Shown: positions 1 through 5,659 of the stretch, piece by piece | How the letters are laid out: every line of letters starts with the position of its first letter | Position numbering within the stretch: the stretch's first letter is position 1 | NCBI GenBank assembly: GCA_030598645.1 | Contig: JAUVPN010000163.1 | Span: forward strand, 1 to 6,447 | DNA: 6,447 nucleotides | Source: Hyphomicrobium sp. | GTDB lineage: Bacteria > Pseudomonadota > Alphaproteobacteria > Rhizobiales > Hyphomicrobiaceae | Direction: 5' to 3' | Translations under genes and position numbers: made by a program | The notes under the pieces: model-generated | What the model saw: only the letters and a program-made list of their open reading frames with translations | Told to the model about the DNA's origin: nothing | Databases searched by the model: none

Positions 1-345
1 GGGCCTCCAAGGCCTGTAGCAGTTTGGTCTTCTCCGCCATGTCGGGGAGTTGTGTCAGGCTCCGCTCGATGGTTGCTCCGGCGGCAAAGAAGCGTTCGCG
101 GATCGGCTGGATCAAGACCGGGTCTGAGGCGTTGGCGGCCTCGGCCAACAGGCCAGCCGCAAGGTTCGCCTCAGCATTGACGGTCAGGAGCAGATGGATC
201 GTGCCAATGCCACCCTCGACCAAGCCGGTGATTGCTTTCTTGCTTTGCGTTGTGATCTTTTCTGCGTTGATGACGAGCTCGAAGGTCGCGTCATCAACCA
301 TTGGGGTGAGGGTGCCGAGTAGCGCTCCATGGGTTGACTTGAGAG
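1..345 (-). repeat. Second copy of 153-residue intragenic repeat (partial)
   Basis: This encodes residues 346 to 445 of the sensor gene, offset exactly 459 bases (153 codons, in frame) from the first copy. Bases 1-200 match 460-659 with only about 8 differences by eye; residues 379-445 match 226-292 at 65 of 67 positions (AEG versus AGA near the middle). Outside that block the copies diverge: residues 346-378 match 193-225 at about 22 of 33. The copy continues past base 1. Confidence 0.85.
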
Positions 346-1336
346 CATCGGCCATGCGCTTCCGTCTCACTTGAAGTGATTCGCGCGCCGATGCGATGGC
401 ACGCAGTTCGCGCTCGCGCACATCAAAGATGTTGTCACTGCCCGAACCAAGCACGAGGAGGGCCTCCAAGGCCTGTAGCAGTTTGGTCTTCTCCGCCATG
501 TCGGGGAGTTGTGTCAGGCTCCGCTCGATGGTTCCTTCGGCGGCAAAGAAGCGTTCGCGGATCGGCTGGATCAAGACCGGGTCTGAGGCGTTGGCAGCCT
601 CGGCCAGCAGGCCGGCAGCCAGGTTCGCCTCAGCATTGACGGTCAGGAGCAGATGGATAGTGCCAATGCCATCCTCGACCAAGCTGGTAATTGCCTTGGT
701 GCTCTGGGCCGTTAAGTTCTCTCCGCTGATGACCAGGTCGAAGACCGCGTCATCCACCAATGGCTCCAGAACTTCGGAGAATTGACCATGCGCTGCGGCC
801 ATCCCCTTCGATGCGATCTCCCGCTGACTCTTGAGGTGTAGCCGTTTCCTAACGGCCTCATTGAGCGCGCCTAGGCGTTTGGTGATGTCCGCTTGGATCG
901 CCGTCAGGTCTTCGACCGTTTTCAGCTCGATTCCTGTGGATTTCAAGTTATGCATCAGACTGGCGAGCTCCTCCGAACGCTGCTCAAGCCTGGTCTGGGC
1001 CGAGATACGCTCCTCCTGATCAATGCTCGCCACGAGCGCCGGTGCCGTCGATACTATCTCCGCACTTTTCTCGGCAAGACGCAGCGAGATCACCATGGCC
1101 GGAACGCTCTCGGTAGTGATTCGGTCAACGGACCGCTCTATTGTCACGAAGGCATACCAAGCAATCACAGCGGCCAAGATCGTGAACCCAGCCATGGCGC
1201 AAAAAGCCAAGAATAACTTGGCCTTAATGCCAAGCATCGAATGATCTTGGCCGCTCTTCAGCGTGTTTCTTCCCTCGCGAAATGCCAGGTTAGTTGCGCT
1301 CTGAGGGCGAGCTGTCTTCATTGAGTCTGATGTCAT
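1..1336 (-). CDS. Membrane sensor protein with TorS-like helical sensory region, N-terminal part (445 residues, C-terminus outside window)
   Basis: The reverse strand is open from an ATG at 1336 to the window edge. Residues 41-65 (LFLAFCAMAG onwards, to YAFVT) form one strong membrane segment after a short cytoplasmic tail. A long, mostly helical region follows, expected to be periplasmic. Residues 78-120 (VPAMVISLRLAEKSAEI, then TAPALVAS and a Glu/Arg-rich helix) resemble the TorS-type sensor region found in histidine kinases, cyclases and GGDEF proteins. Residues 193-345 and 346-445 are a tandem repeat. The second membrane segment, HAMP and output domain are not reached, so kinase, cyclase and chemoreceptor remain open. 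The start at 1336 is preceded by a weak GAAG; ATG 1321 is an alternative. It lies 19 bases after the binding-protein gene on the same strand, so the two are probably co-transcribed and functionally linked. That it is a sensor is fairly sure; the output is unknown. Confidence 0.8.
   Translation of the reverse strand, partial: MTSDSMKTARPQSATNLAFREGRNTLKSGQDHSMLGIKAKLFLAFCAMAGFTILAAVIAWYAFVTIERSVDRITTESVPAMVISLRLAEKSAEIVSTAPALVASIDQEERISAQTRLEQRSEELASLMHNLKSTGIELKTVEDLTAIQADITKRLGALNEAVRKRLHLKSQREIASKGMAAAHGQFSEVLEPLVDDAVFDLVISGENLTAQSTKAITSLVEDGIGTIHLLLTVNAEANLAAGLLAEAANASDPVLIQPIRERFFAAEGTIERSLTQLPDMAEKTKLLQALEALLVLGSGSDNIFDVRERELRAIASARESLQVRRKRMADALKSTHGALLGTLTPMVDDATFELVINAEKITTQSKKAITGLVEGGIGTIHLLLTVNAEANLAAGLLAEAANASDPVLIQPIRERFFAAGATIERSLTQLPDMAEKTKLLQALEA
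346..760 (-). repeat. First copy of 153-residue intragenic repeat
   Basis: This encodes residues 193-345 of the sensor, beginning at LVDDAVFDLV and ending before MVDDATFELV of the next copy. It contains the block TIHLLLTVNAEANLAAGLL that is nearly identical between copies, then a stretch rich in Arg and Glu (VRERELRAIASARESL) whose counterpart lies outside the window. The repeat is likely one helical-bundle module of the sensory region. Confidence 0.8.
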
Positions 1337-1355
1337 GACGCTTCATCTGACGAAC

Positions 1356-2528
1356 TCATTGCTCGAGACGATCGACGGCCTTGAAGCGGCCATCGGGCTG
1401 GATGACTGTCAGGAAAACTTGATCCATTCCCTGATTGTCTTCGGCGCCGTAGATCAGGGTCACGCCGTCAAGATCAAAAGTGCGGACCTCGGCGATCTTG
1501 TTGAGAAATCCTTCGCGTGTAACAGCCGCCCCTAGCTCACCGAACACGCGTATGACCAGTCGACCGACGGTGTAGCCTTCGAGCGACACGAAACCGACCT
1601 CGGCGTCCGGATTGACAGCCCTCAAGGCTTCCTTGTATCGGGCTACGAGAGGAACACTTTCATCTTCGGGGAATGGTACAACCTGCGTGACGATGACACC
1701 CTGTCGGGCATCACCAAGCTCTTTTGCGAGAGCCTTGCTCCCGACAAATGACACGTTCAGAAATTTGGCTCGAATTCCGACTTTTCTTGCCAGCTTAATG
1801 AATTCGGCACAGGGCTTGTACGCGCCGATCATGATTACCGCCTCGGGATTTCCTTTACGAATCGCGAGCACGGCTCTCTTCACCGCAGTTGTGTTACGCT
1901 TGTAGGTACCCTCGGCGACCAACTCCATGTTCCGTCTTTCCAGGGCTCTCTTGACGCCGCTTAGTCCAGCCCGGCCGTATGAATCGTCCTGGTAAAGAAT
2001 AGCGATTCGAGATACGCCGAGATCCGTGACCAAATGCTCCACCATGGCCTCTGTCTCTTGAAAGTAGGAGGCTCGGACGTTGATCACGGTGCGCTTGTAG
2101 GGACTGCGCAAAAACTCAGCGCCTGTGAAGGGTCCGATGAAGGGTACACCCGCATCCGAAGCGATTGGCTGGGCGGCCTTAGAAGTGGGCGTGCCGACTT
2201 CGCCAATCAATGCGAAGACTTTATCCTCTAGTAGCAGTTTCTGGGTATTTTCGATTGCCTTGTTGGGTTCGTAACCATCGTTATAGCTTATGAGTTCCAA
2301 TTTGCGACCGTTCACCCCCCCTTTAGCATTCACTTCTTCGAAAGCGGCGAGGATTCCTTGGCGCATCCCGAGACCGAGAGCCGCGGCCGGTCCCTTGAAG
2401 GCGGCGGACTGACCGAGCACGATCTTGTCTTCAAACACACCTGGTTCCGCACGGGCAAACGTAGTTAGATGCAGTATGAATAGAGTACTGGCTATCGCGG
2501 CGATCATGTGAAAGCTGGATTTGAGCAT
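1356..2528 (-). CDS. Periplasmic type-1 (LivJ/Peripla_BP_6-like) substrate-binding protein
   Basis: This 390-residue protein has a clear signal peptide (residues 1-27, hydrophobic IAAIASTLFILHL, cleavage after ARA). The mature part starts with the type-1 binding-protein pattern DKIVLGQSAAFKGPAAALG. NAKGGVNGRKLEL (67-79) and an aspartate at 84 follow, then the ligand-loop region GEVGTPTS (109-116), and later GVSRIAILYQDDSYGRAG, typical of the second alpha/beta lobe. The length fits the branched-chain amino-acid/amide binding family. It has no N-terminal lipobox Cys, so it is probably soluble in the periplasm. The ATG at 2528 has a strong GGAGG site. It is the first gene of a unit with the downstream membrane sensor and has no permease or ATPase beside it, so a role as ligand-binding co-sensor is inferred. 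Orphan transport use is the alternative. The ligand cannot be told from sequence. Confidence 0.93.
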   Translation of the reverse strand: MLKSSFHMIAAIASTLFILHLTTFARAEPGVFEDKIVLGQSAAFKGPAAALGLGMRQGILAAFEEVNAKGGVNGRKLELISYNDGYEPNKAIENTQKLLLEDKVFALIGEVGTPTSKAAQPIASDAGVPFIGPFTGAEFLRSPYKRTVINVRASYFQETEAMVEHLVTDLGVSRIAILYQDDSYGRAGLSGVKRALERRNMELVAEGTYKRNTTAVKRAVLAIRKGNPEAVIMIGAYKPCAEFIKLARKVGIRAKFLNVSFVGSKALAKELGDARQGVIVTQVVPFPEDESVPLVARYKEALRAVNPDAEVGFVSLEGYTVGRLVIRVFGELGAAVTREGFLNKIAEVRTFDLDGVTLIYGAEDNQGMDQVFLTVIQPDGRFKAVDRLEQ

Positions 2529-2535
2529 CGCCTTT

Positions 2536-2540
2536 CCTCC
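2536..2540 (-). promoter_or_regulatory. Shine-Dalgarno site of the binding-protein gene
   Basis: On the reverse strand GGAGG is followed by seven bases (AAAGGCG) and ATG at 2528. It is a near-ideal site and fixes the start of the binding protein. Confidence 0.85.
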
Positions 2541-2963
2541 CGCATTTGCTATACGTCCCTATAGTGGCTCGACGACTGGCTCGTTCGTGCCGGCGTCGGG
2601 GAAGGACACATTTTGAAAATTGGCAATCTCGCCCATGACGCTGTCTCTGTTTGGCTGGGAGGTGCATTTGTGGCTTCGCGCGAGCGTGGCACATTTGTCA
2701 GTAACCATAAGTCGGTGGCAACTACTGGCCTAGGTGGGCGAATGCTTGTTAGCCGACGCTGCACCCTCCAGTTCCACTTCGCTTACTATAGGGGAAATGC
2801 CTCTTGCGGTCCATTTTTGCGGTCCACGTGGTCTTGCAAATCACGTCGAATTGGAATGAACCGGAGGAGGTGCCGTCATCGGTGCGTTACCGTACCCGCG
2901 CAGTCTGCCAGCGCAACACAACGGTAAGCGGGCATCGATTATAGGTGGTTTGGTGATCTGCTC

Positions 2964-2994
2964 TGACTTCCGCTAATGGCACAAAGCAGACGTT
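2964..2994. repeat. Decayed GTCCGCT/AGCGGAC-type hairpin repeat
   Basis: The sequence reads TGACTTCCGCT, then a spacer, then AAAGCAGACG. This is the same inverted pattern (TCCGCT ... AAAGC(G/A)GAC) seen in the 64-base repeats just downstream, but with mismatches. It is probably a related degenerate copy. Confidence 0.45.
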
Positions 2995-3011
2995 CCAGCC
3001 TATGTGGATTT

Positions 3012-3075
3012 ATGTCCGCTATTGGGGGTAAAGCGGACGTTGTGCGGATAGGTGATTTATGTCCGCTTCTGACCC
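3012..3075 (+). repeat. 64-base intergenic repeat, copy upstream of P450
   Basis: It starts ATGTCCGCT, contains GGGGGTAAAGCGGAC, and ends with GGTGATTTATGTCC and then TCTGACCC. It aligns without gaps to 4590-4653 with about 50 of 64 identical bases, in the same orientation. Within it GTCCGCT and AGCGGAC form a 7-bp stem around an 11-base loop. A second half-hairpin beginning GTCCGCTTCTGACCC appears to have lost its right arm. It looks like a dispersed intergenic hairpin repeat, and no coding function is apparent. Confidence 0.75.
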
Positions 3076-3117
3076 GATTTGACCATTATTATTGCTGGTG
3101 GTGCCGATTGTGATGCT

Positions 3118-3129
3118 TACATTGATGTA
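3118..3129. promoter_or_regulatory. Small perfect inverted repeat upstream of P450
   Basis: TACAT-TG-ATGTA lies 30 bases before the P450 start codon. The position would suit a repressor or activator site, but arms this short can arise by chance and no regulator gene is adjacent. Confidence 0.25.
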
Positions 3130-3159
3130 TGGAGCTAATTCAGTTCATTCTATTCGTGT

Positions 3160-4545
3160 ATGATGACCGGGACGAATAAGCTGAAGGCGCCTGTGGTGCT
3201 ATTTACTCCACCTACTGTCGATGCCCCTACACGCCCCCTGGGTGTTCTAAAGAGCCTTAAAGCCGTTCGTAAAAACACGCTAAGCGTGATTCCATTGATC
3301 GCTTACTCTCAACCAATTGTCTCGGGTGTTACAGGTCTCGGACGATGGCACATGGTGCAAGGCCCAGACGGCTTGAGACGCATCTTTCTCGATAATGTCG
3401 AGAACTATCCGAAATCTGAGGTCATGATCCGGATGCTGCGCTCGGCTGTAGGTGAGAGCCTATTTACCTCTGAAGGTGCGGATTGGCGATGGCAACGCCG
3501 AGCCATCGCACCTGTTTTCGCGATGCGTAACGTCCGCTCGCTTGCGCCTTTGATGACACAGACCGCGGAACGCGCCGCAGCACGGATCGCGGTGCAGTCT
3601 AATCCTGTTGAGATCGTCCGCGAAATGCTCTCGGCAACCTTTGACGTTATCTGCGAGGTTGCGCTTTCAGGACGGGAACATTTCGATGCCGAGGAATATG
3701 GCGCTGCGATCAGCCGTTACTTTGTGACCGTCGGGCGCGCATCCTTGCTCGACTTTCTTGATGTGCCGCATTGGATACCGCGTCCCGGTGAGATACTAGG
3801 CCGCGGCGCGGTTCGCACCATGCATCGTATGGTGACACGCGCAATTGAGGAGCGACGACTTAGTGGGGCTAGCGAATCTGAGGATCTTCTCGACTACATG
3901 CTCAAGGCTGAGGATGCTATTAGCGGGCGTCGGATGACACCCACTGATCTTTTGCACAACATGCAGTTCTTCATTGTTGCCGGACATGAGACAACCGCGC
4001 TCGCCCTAGCCTGGTCGTTATTCCTACTCTCAAATGACGAAACCCTACAAGCTCGTGCCCGTGAAGAAGCGCGCGCTGCTTTGGGCGAGCGGGCCGCAGG
4101 CGCGGACGATCTGGCGCGCGCTCCTTACGTCGAGCAAGTCTTACAAGAGACGATGCGCCTCTACCCGCCCGTGGGGCTTTTGGCGCGAAATGTTTTGGCG
4201 CAGGACACGCTTTATGATCGCGATATTCGTCCACGAGACACAGTGTTCCTGAATATATATGCGCTTCATCGCAACGAGCTCTGGTGGGATCACCCCAATG
4301 CATTCGATCCCGAAAACTTCATGTCTGACAAAGTTGAAGCGCGCGATCGCTTCCAGTACTTACCTTTTGGCGCAGGCCCGCGAATCTGCGTTGGGGCTAA
4401 CTTCGCAATGATGCAAGCGCAGATCATTCTTATGACGCTGCTTGCGCGCTTTAAATTCTCGCCCTCAGGTCCACTACCCACTCCGGTCATGCATATGACG
4501 ATACGACCCGAGCCAGGGATCACGCTAAAGGCAATTCCCATTTAG
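3160..4545 (+). CDS. Cytochrome P450 monooxygenase
   Basis: This is a complete 461-residue soluble bacterial P450 without a membrane anchor. It carries all hallmark motifs: helix-C WRWQR (W109, R113, haem propionate contact), the I-helix oxygen-activation motif AGHETT (274-279), the K-helix ETMR (E330, R333), the PERF-like FDPENF (382-387), and the haem loop FGAGPRICVG (403-412) with Cys410 as axial ligand. It should hydroxylate or otherwise oxidise a small lipophilic substrate using electrons from a separate ferredoxin or flavodoxin system. No redox partner is nearby and there is no fused reductase. The family and substrate cannot be assigned. ATG 3160 (ATG 3163 directly follows) has no obvious Shine-Dalgarno; an in-frame TAA at 3136 limits upstream extension. 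GTG 3193, five bases after GAAGG, is an alternative start. The gene stands alone between two copies of a 64-base repeat. Confidence 0.96.
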   Translation: MMTGTNKLKAPVVLFTPPTVDAPTRPLGVLKSLKAVRKNTLSVIPLIAYSQPIVSGVTGLGRWHMVQGPDGLRRIFLDNVENYPKSEVMIRMLRSAVGESLFTSEGADWRWQRRAIAPVFAMRNVRSLAPLMTQTAERAAARIAVQSNPVEIVREMLSATFDVICEVALSGREHFDAEEYGAAISRYFVTVGRASLLDFLDVPHWIPRPGEILGRGAVRTMHRMVTRAIEERRLSGASESEDLLDYMLKAEDAISGRRMTPTDLLHNMQFFIVAGHETTALALAWSLFLLSNDETLQARAREEARAALGERAAGADDLARAPYVEQVLQETMRLYPPVGLLARNVLAQDTLYDRDIRPRDTVFLNIYALHRNELWWDHPNAFDPENFMSDKVEARDRFQYLPFGAGPRICVGANFAMMQAQIILMTLLARFKFSPSGPLPTPVMHMTIRPEPGITLKAIPI

Positions 4546-4589
4546 GCTCATATCAGGGTTCTCATCAGACTTCTTGATGAATGTGCAGA

Positions 4590-4653
4590 ATGTCCGCTTT
4601 CGGGGGTAAAGCAGACTCTGATTGAGGTGGTGATTTATGTCTGCTTTTGACCC
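4590..4653 (+). repeat. 64-base intergenic repeat, copy downstream of P450
   Basis: It has the same orientation as 3012-3075 and about 78% identity to it. The left hairpin here is imperfect (GTCCGCT against AGCAGAC). The right one is intact: GTCTGCTTT pairs with AAAACGGAC, which extends to about 4662, just beyond the shared 64 bases. It lies 45 bases after the P450 stop. Confidence 0.75.
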
Positions 4654-4770
4654 AAAACGGACATCAGCCACCCGCCGCAAAGCGAGGCTCTCCAGCCTGA
4701 TCTGACCAATGCTTGTGGCAGTCTGCACACTCCACAAGGCCGACCACGTAGAGAAGCTGACTTTGACATC

Positions 4771-4804
4771 TTATCGACAGTTTATTCACAGGCGCTGTGC
4801 ATAA
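4771..4804. promoter_or_regulatory. Cluster of three DnaA-box-like 9-mers, two forming a palindrome
   Basis: TTATCGACA (4771-4779, one mismatch to TTATNCACA), TTATTCACA (4782-4790, full match) and TGTGCATAA (4796-4804, reverse complement TTATGCACA, full match) lie within 34 bases. The last two form an inverted repeat with 10-base arms, one mismatch and a 3-base GCG spacer. This could be a DnaA-binding cluster, an operator for another regulator, or a small hairpin. No replication gene is nearby, so an origin role is not supported. Confidence 0.4.
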
Positions 4805-4887
4805 GGCTGGACACGCATGACTATGGGGTGTCGAATTCATTATCCAACCTTGACATGAGAAAACCTGCTGCAGGTTCACGGTTCAGG

Positions 4888-4910
4888 GGACCTGACCCTA
4901 GTTTGGTCAT
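4888..4910. repeat. Left member of a possible inverted pair flanking the bactofilin gene
   Basis: The motif GGACCTGACCCTAGTTTGGT matches, in inverted orientation and with gaps, the stretch TGGACCAGGGTCAGGACCC at about 5414-5432; the shared core is CCTGACCCT. It could be an end of a decayed mobile element, but the match is short. Confidence 0.3.
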
Positions 4911-4929
4911 TGTAAGAGTGAATTGGTTT

Positions 4930-4951
4930 GAGCCTCCTAGTGAGGTTTTTT
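4930..4951 (+). terminator. Terminator-like hairpin with T-run
   Basis: CCTC (4933-4936), a 5-base loop CTAGT, and GAGG (4942-4945) are followed by six T. The stem can be extended by A-T and G-T pairs. It has the form of a weak rho-independent terminator. It ends only 19 bases before the bactofilin ATG and about 390 bases after the P450 stop, so it could end read-through from the left, act as a leader attenuator, or be a fragment of a mobile-element end. Confidence 0.4.
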
Positions 4952-4970
4952 AGTTTGGTCACCCATTTTC

Positions 4971-5357
4971 ATGCGTCAGTTAATAGATGAAATTGAGAAA
5001 TTCTCCCAAATGATCATTTGGGAAGGGGTCGTTATCAACGGCGACGTTAAATCTGATGGTTCTCTCATAGTTGAGGGTGAAGTCAACGGGACCATAAGTT
5101 GTCCCGACATTACTGTTTGTCCATCCGGCAGCATTGAGGGCGACATCGTCGGGGGGAACGTCGTCATTGAAGGGCACCTAAAAGGAAATATCGAAGCTCA
5201 AAGCATCTCGATTGTGAGACATGGTATCGTGAGAGGCGATATCACCTCTCAATTATTGTCAATTGAACACGGTGCGCTCTTTGATGGAACGGTGCGAAAA
5301 CTTGCGGACCAGACCAAAAAAAACCTGCCTAGCATCACCGTTAGGACAGCGGCCTGA
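4971..5357 (+). CDS. Bactofilin family cytoskeletal protein
   Basis: This is a 128-residue protein of the bactofilin (DUF583) family, which polymerises without nucleotide into filaments used as scaffolds for cell-wall or polarity functions. Residues about 17-112 show the repeating short beta-helix pattern with alternating hydrophobic residues and Gly turns: GDVKSDGSLIVEGEVNG, SGSIEGDIVGGNVVIEG, HLKGNIEAQ, GIVRGDIT and GALFDGTV. The tails are short: a charged 13-residue N-terminus and a basic C-terminus (KLADQTKKNLPSITVRTAA). The length is at the compact end for the family. No good Shine-Dalgarno precedes ATG 4971, and an in-frame TGA at 4941 blocks extension with no standard start between. 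ATG 5010 is a later alternative that would keep the whole beta-helix. By eye the gene is more AT-rich than its neighbours, and repeats flank it, which suggests acquisition. No peptidase or wall gene accompanies it. Confidence 0.9.
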   Translation: MRQLIDEIEKFSQMIIWEGVVINGDVKSDGSLIVEGEVNGTISCPDITVCPSGSIEGDIVGGNVVIEGHLKGNIEAQSISIVRHGIVRGDITSQLLSIEHGALFDGTVRKLADQTKKNLPSITVRTAA

Positions 5358-5413
5358 TAAAAATCTGCTCTTTTAGCTTGAGACATCAAACAGAGGCGCT
5401 CGCACGTCCGCTT

Positions 5414-5432
5414 TGGACCAGGGTCAGGACCC
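5414..5432. repeat. Right member of a possible inverted pair flanking the bactofilin gene
   Basis: TGGACCAGGGTCAGGACCC holds the perfect palindrome GGGTC-AG-GACCC and shares AGGGTCAGG in inverted orientation with the motif at 4888-4910. The two enclose roughly 540 bases containing only the bactofilin gene. Confidence 0.3.
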
Positions 5433-5648
5433 ATTAATCTTAGCGTCCGCCTGGGCCGTTATGAGCGGAAAACGGCCGTGTTGGCTGCACATTCGCATGT
5501 TGGCATCATGGTGCCGGGAACGGAAGTCACTGAACACACTGGCCGCTGCCCATGTGTTGTCCCTACAAGGCAGAGGCTTTACGATCTAGAAGGTTGGCGT
5601 CGCTCCCTCAAGAGGTGCAAAATGTAGAGCGGCAAAATTGCGACAAAC

Positions 5649-5652
5649 GGAG
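5649..5652 (+). promoter_or_regulatory. Shine-Dalgarno site deciding a TTG start
   Basis: GGAG is followed by seven bases and TTG at 5660, the only well-placed ribosome site before the methyltransferase domain. This supports TTG as the initiation codon. Confidence 0.55.
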
Positions 5653-5659
5653 TGGCCCT

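Larger units (their letters stand above)
2541..3159. other. Intergenic region between divergent sensor unit and P450 gene
   Basis: No convincing gene is present. Short open frames on both strands (for example 2613-2927 plus and 2549-2764 minus) give low-complexity Arg/Ser/Pro-rich translations with no recognisable domain. The left half should hold the promoter of the minus-strand binding-protein/sensor unit, but I could not assign -35/-10 boxes with confidence. A 10-base direct repeat TTGCGGTCCA occurs at 2804-2813 and 2817-2826. The right half (about 2964-3087) is filled with GTCCGCT-type hairpin repeats, listed separately. Confidence 0.6.
4546..4970. other. Intergenic region between P450 and bactofilin genes
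   Basis: No credible gene is present. In order it holds a TCATCA/TGATGA hairpin (4562-4580, no T-run, so a poor terminator), a 64-base repeat copy, three DnaA-box-like 9-mers, a CCTGACCCT motif, and an 11-base direct repeat TAGTTTGGTCA (4899-4909 and 4951-4961). A hairpin plus T-run lies between the two direct-repeat copies. The density of repeats suggests remnants of mobile DNA. Confidence 0.6.
5358..5659. other. Intergenic region between bactofilin and methyltransferase genes
   Basis: No gene is recognised. It contains a fragment GTCCGCTTTGGACCA (5406-5420) resembling the 64-base repeat, the palindrome GGGTC-AG-GACCC (5421-5432), and a 7-bp inverted repeat GGCCGTT/AACGGCC (5454-5460 and 5471-5477, 10-base loop, no T-run). 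From about 5490 to 5640 I see nothing notable. Confidence 0.55.

Noticed and set aside
24..785. Plus-strand open frames at 24-374, 376-639 and 396-785
   Set aside because: They are antisense shadows of the repeat-containing sensor gene. Two of them resemble each other only because the underlying DNA is repeated.
2613..2927. Plus-strand 104-codon open frame in the gap before the P450
   Set aside because: Its translation has no recognisable domain, is rich in Arg, Ser and Cys, and has no convincing ribosome site. Frames on the other strand over the same stretch are equally unconvincing.
2789..2940. An open stretch ending SGHRL and a stop, a possible gene fragment
   Set aside because: It has no start codon of note and no family I recognise; length of about 50 codons is compatible with chance.
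3079..3107. TTGACC as a -35 box for the P450 gene
   Set aside because: No acceptable -10 hexamer lies 16-18 bases downstream.
3095..3117. Possible sigma-54 promoter (TGGTGC ... TGC) upstream of the P450
   Set aside because: The spacing between the GG and GC elements does not fit the -24/-12 rule.
3971..4303. Minus-strand 110-codon open frame inside the P450 gene
   Set aside because: It lies antisense to strongly conserved P450 motifs and its translation is Arg/Ala/Pro-rich without a domain.
4771..4804. Replication origin
   Set aside because: Only three box-like 9-mers are present, with no adjacent AT-rich unwinding region or replication initiator gene. Kept as a motif cluster only.
5454..5477. 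GGCCGTT/AACGGCC hairpin as terminator of the bactofilin gene
   Set aside because: It has no T-run, a 10-base loop, and lies nearly 100 bases after the stop codon.
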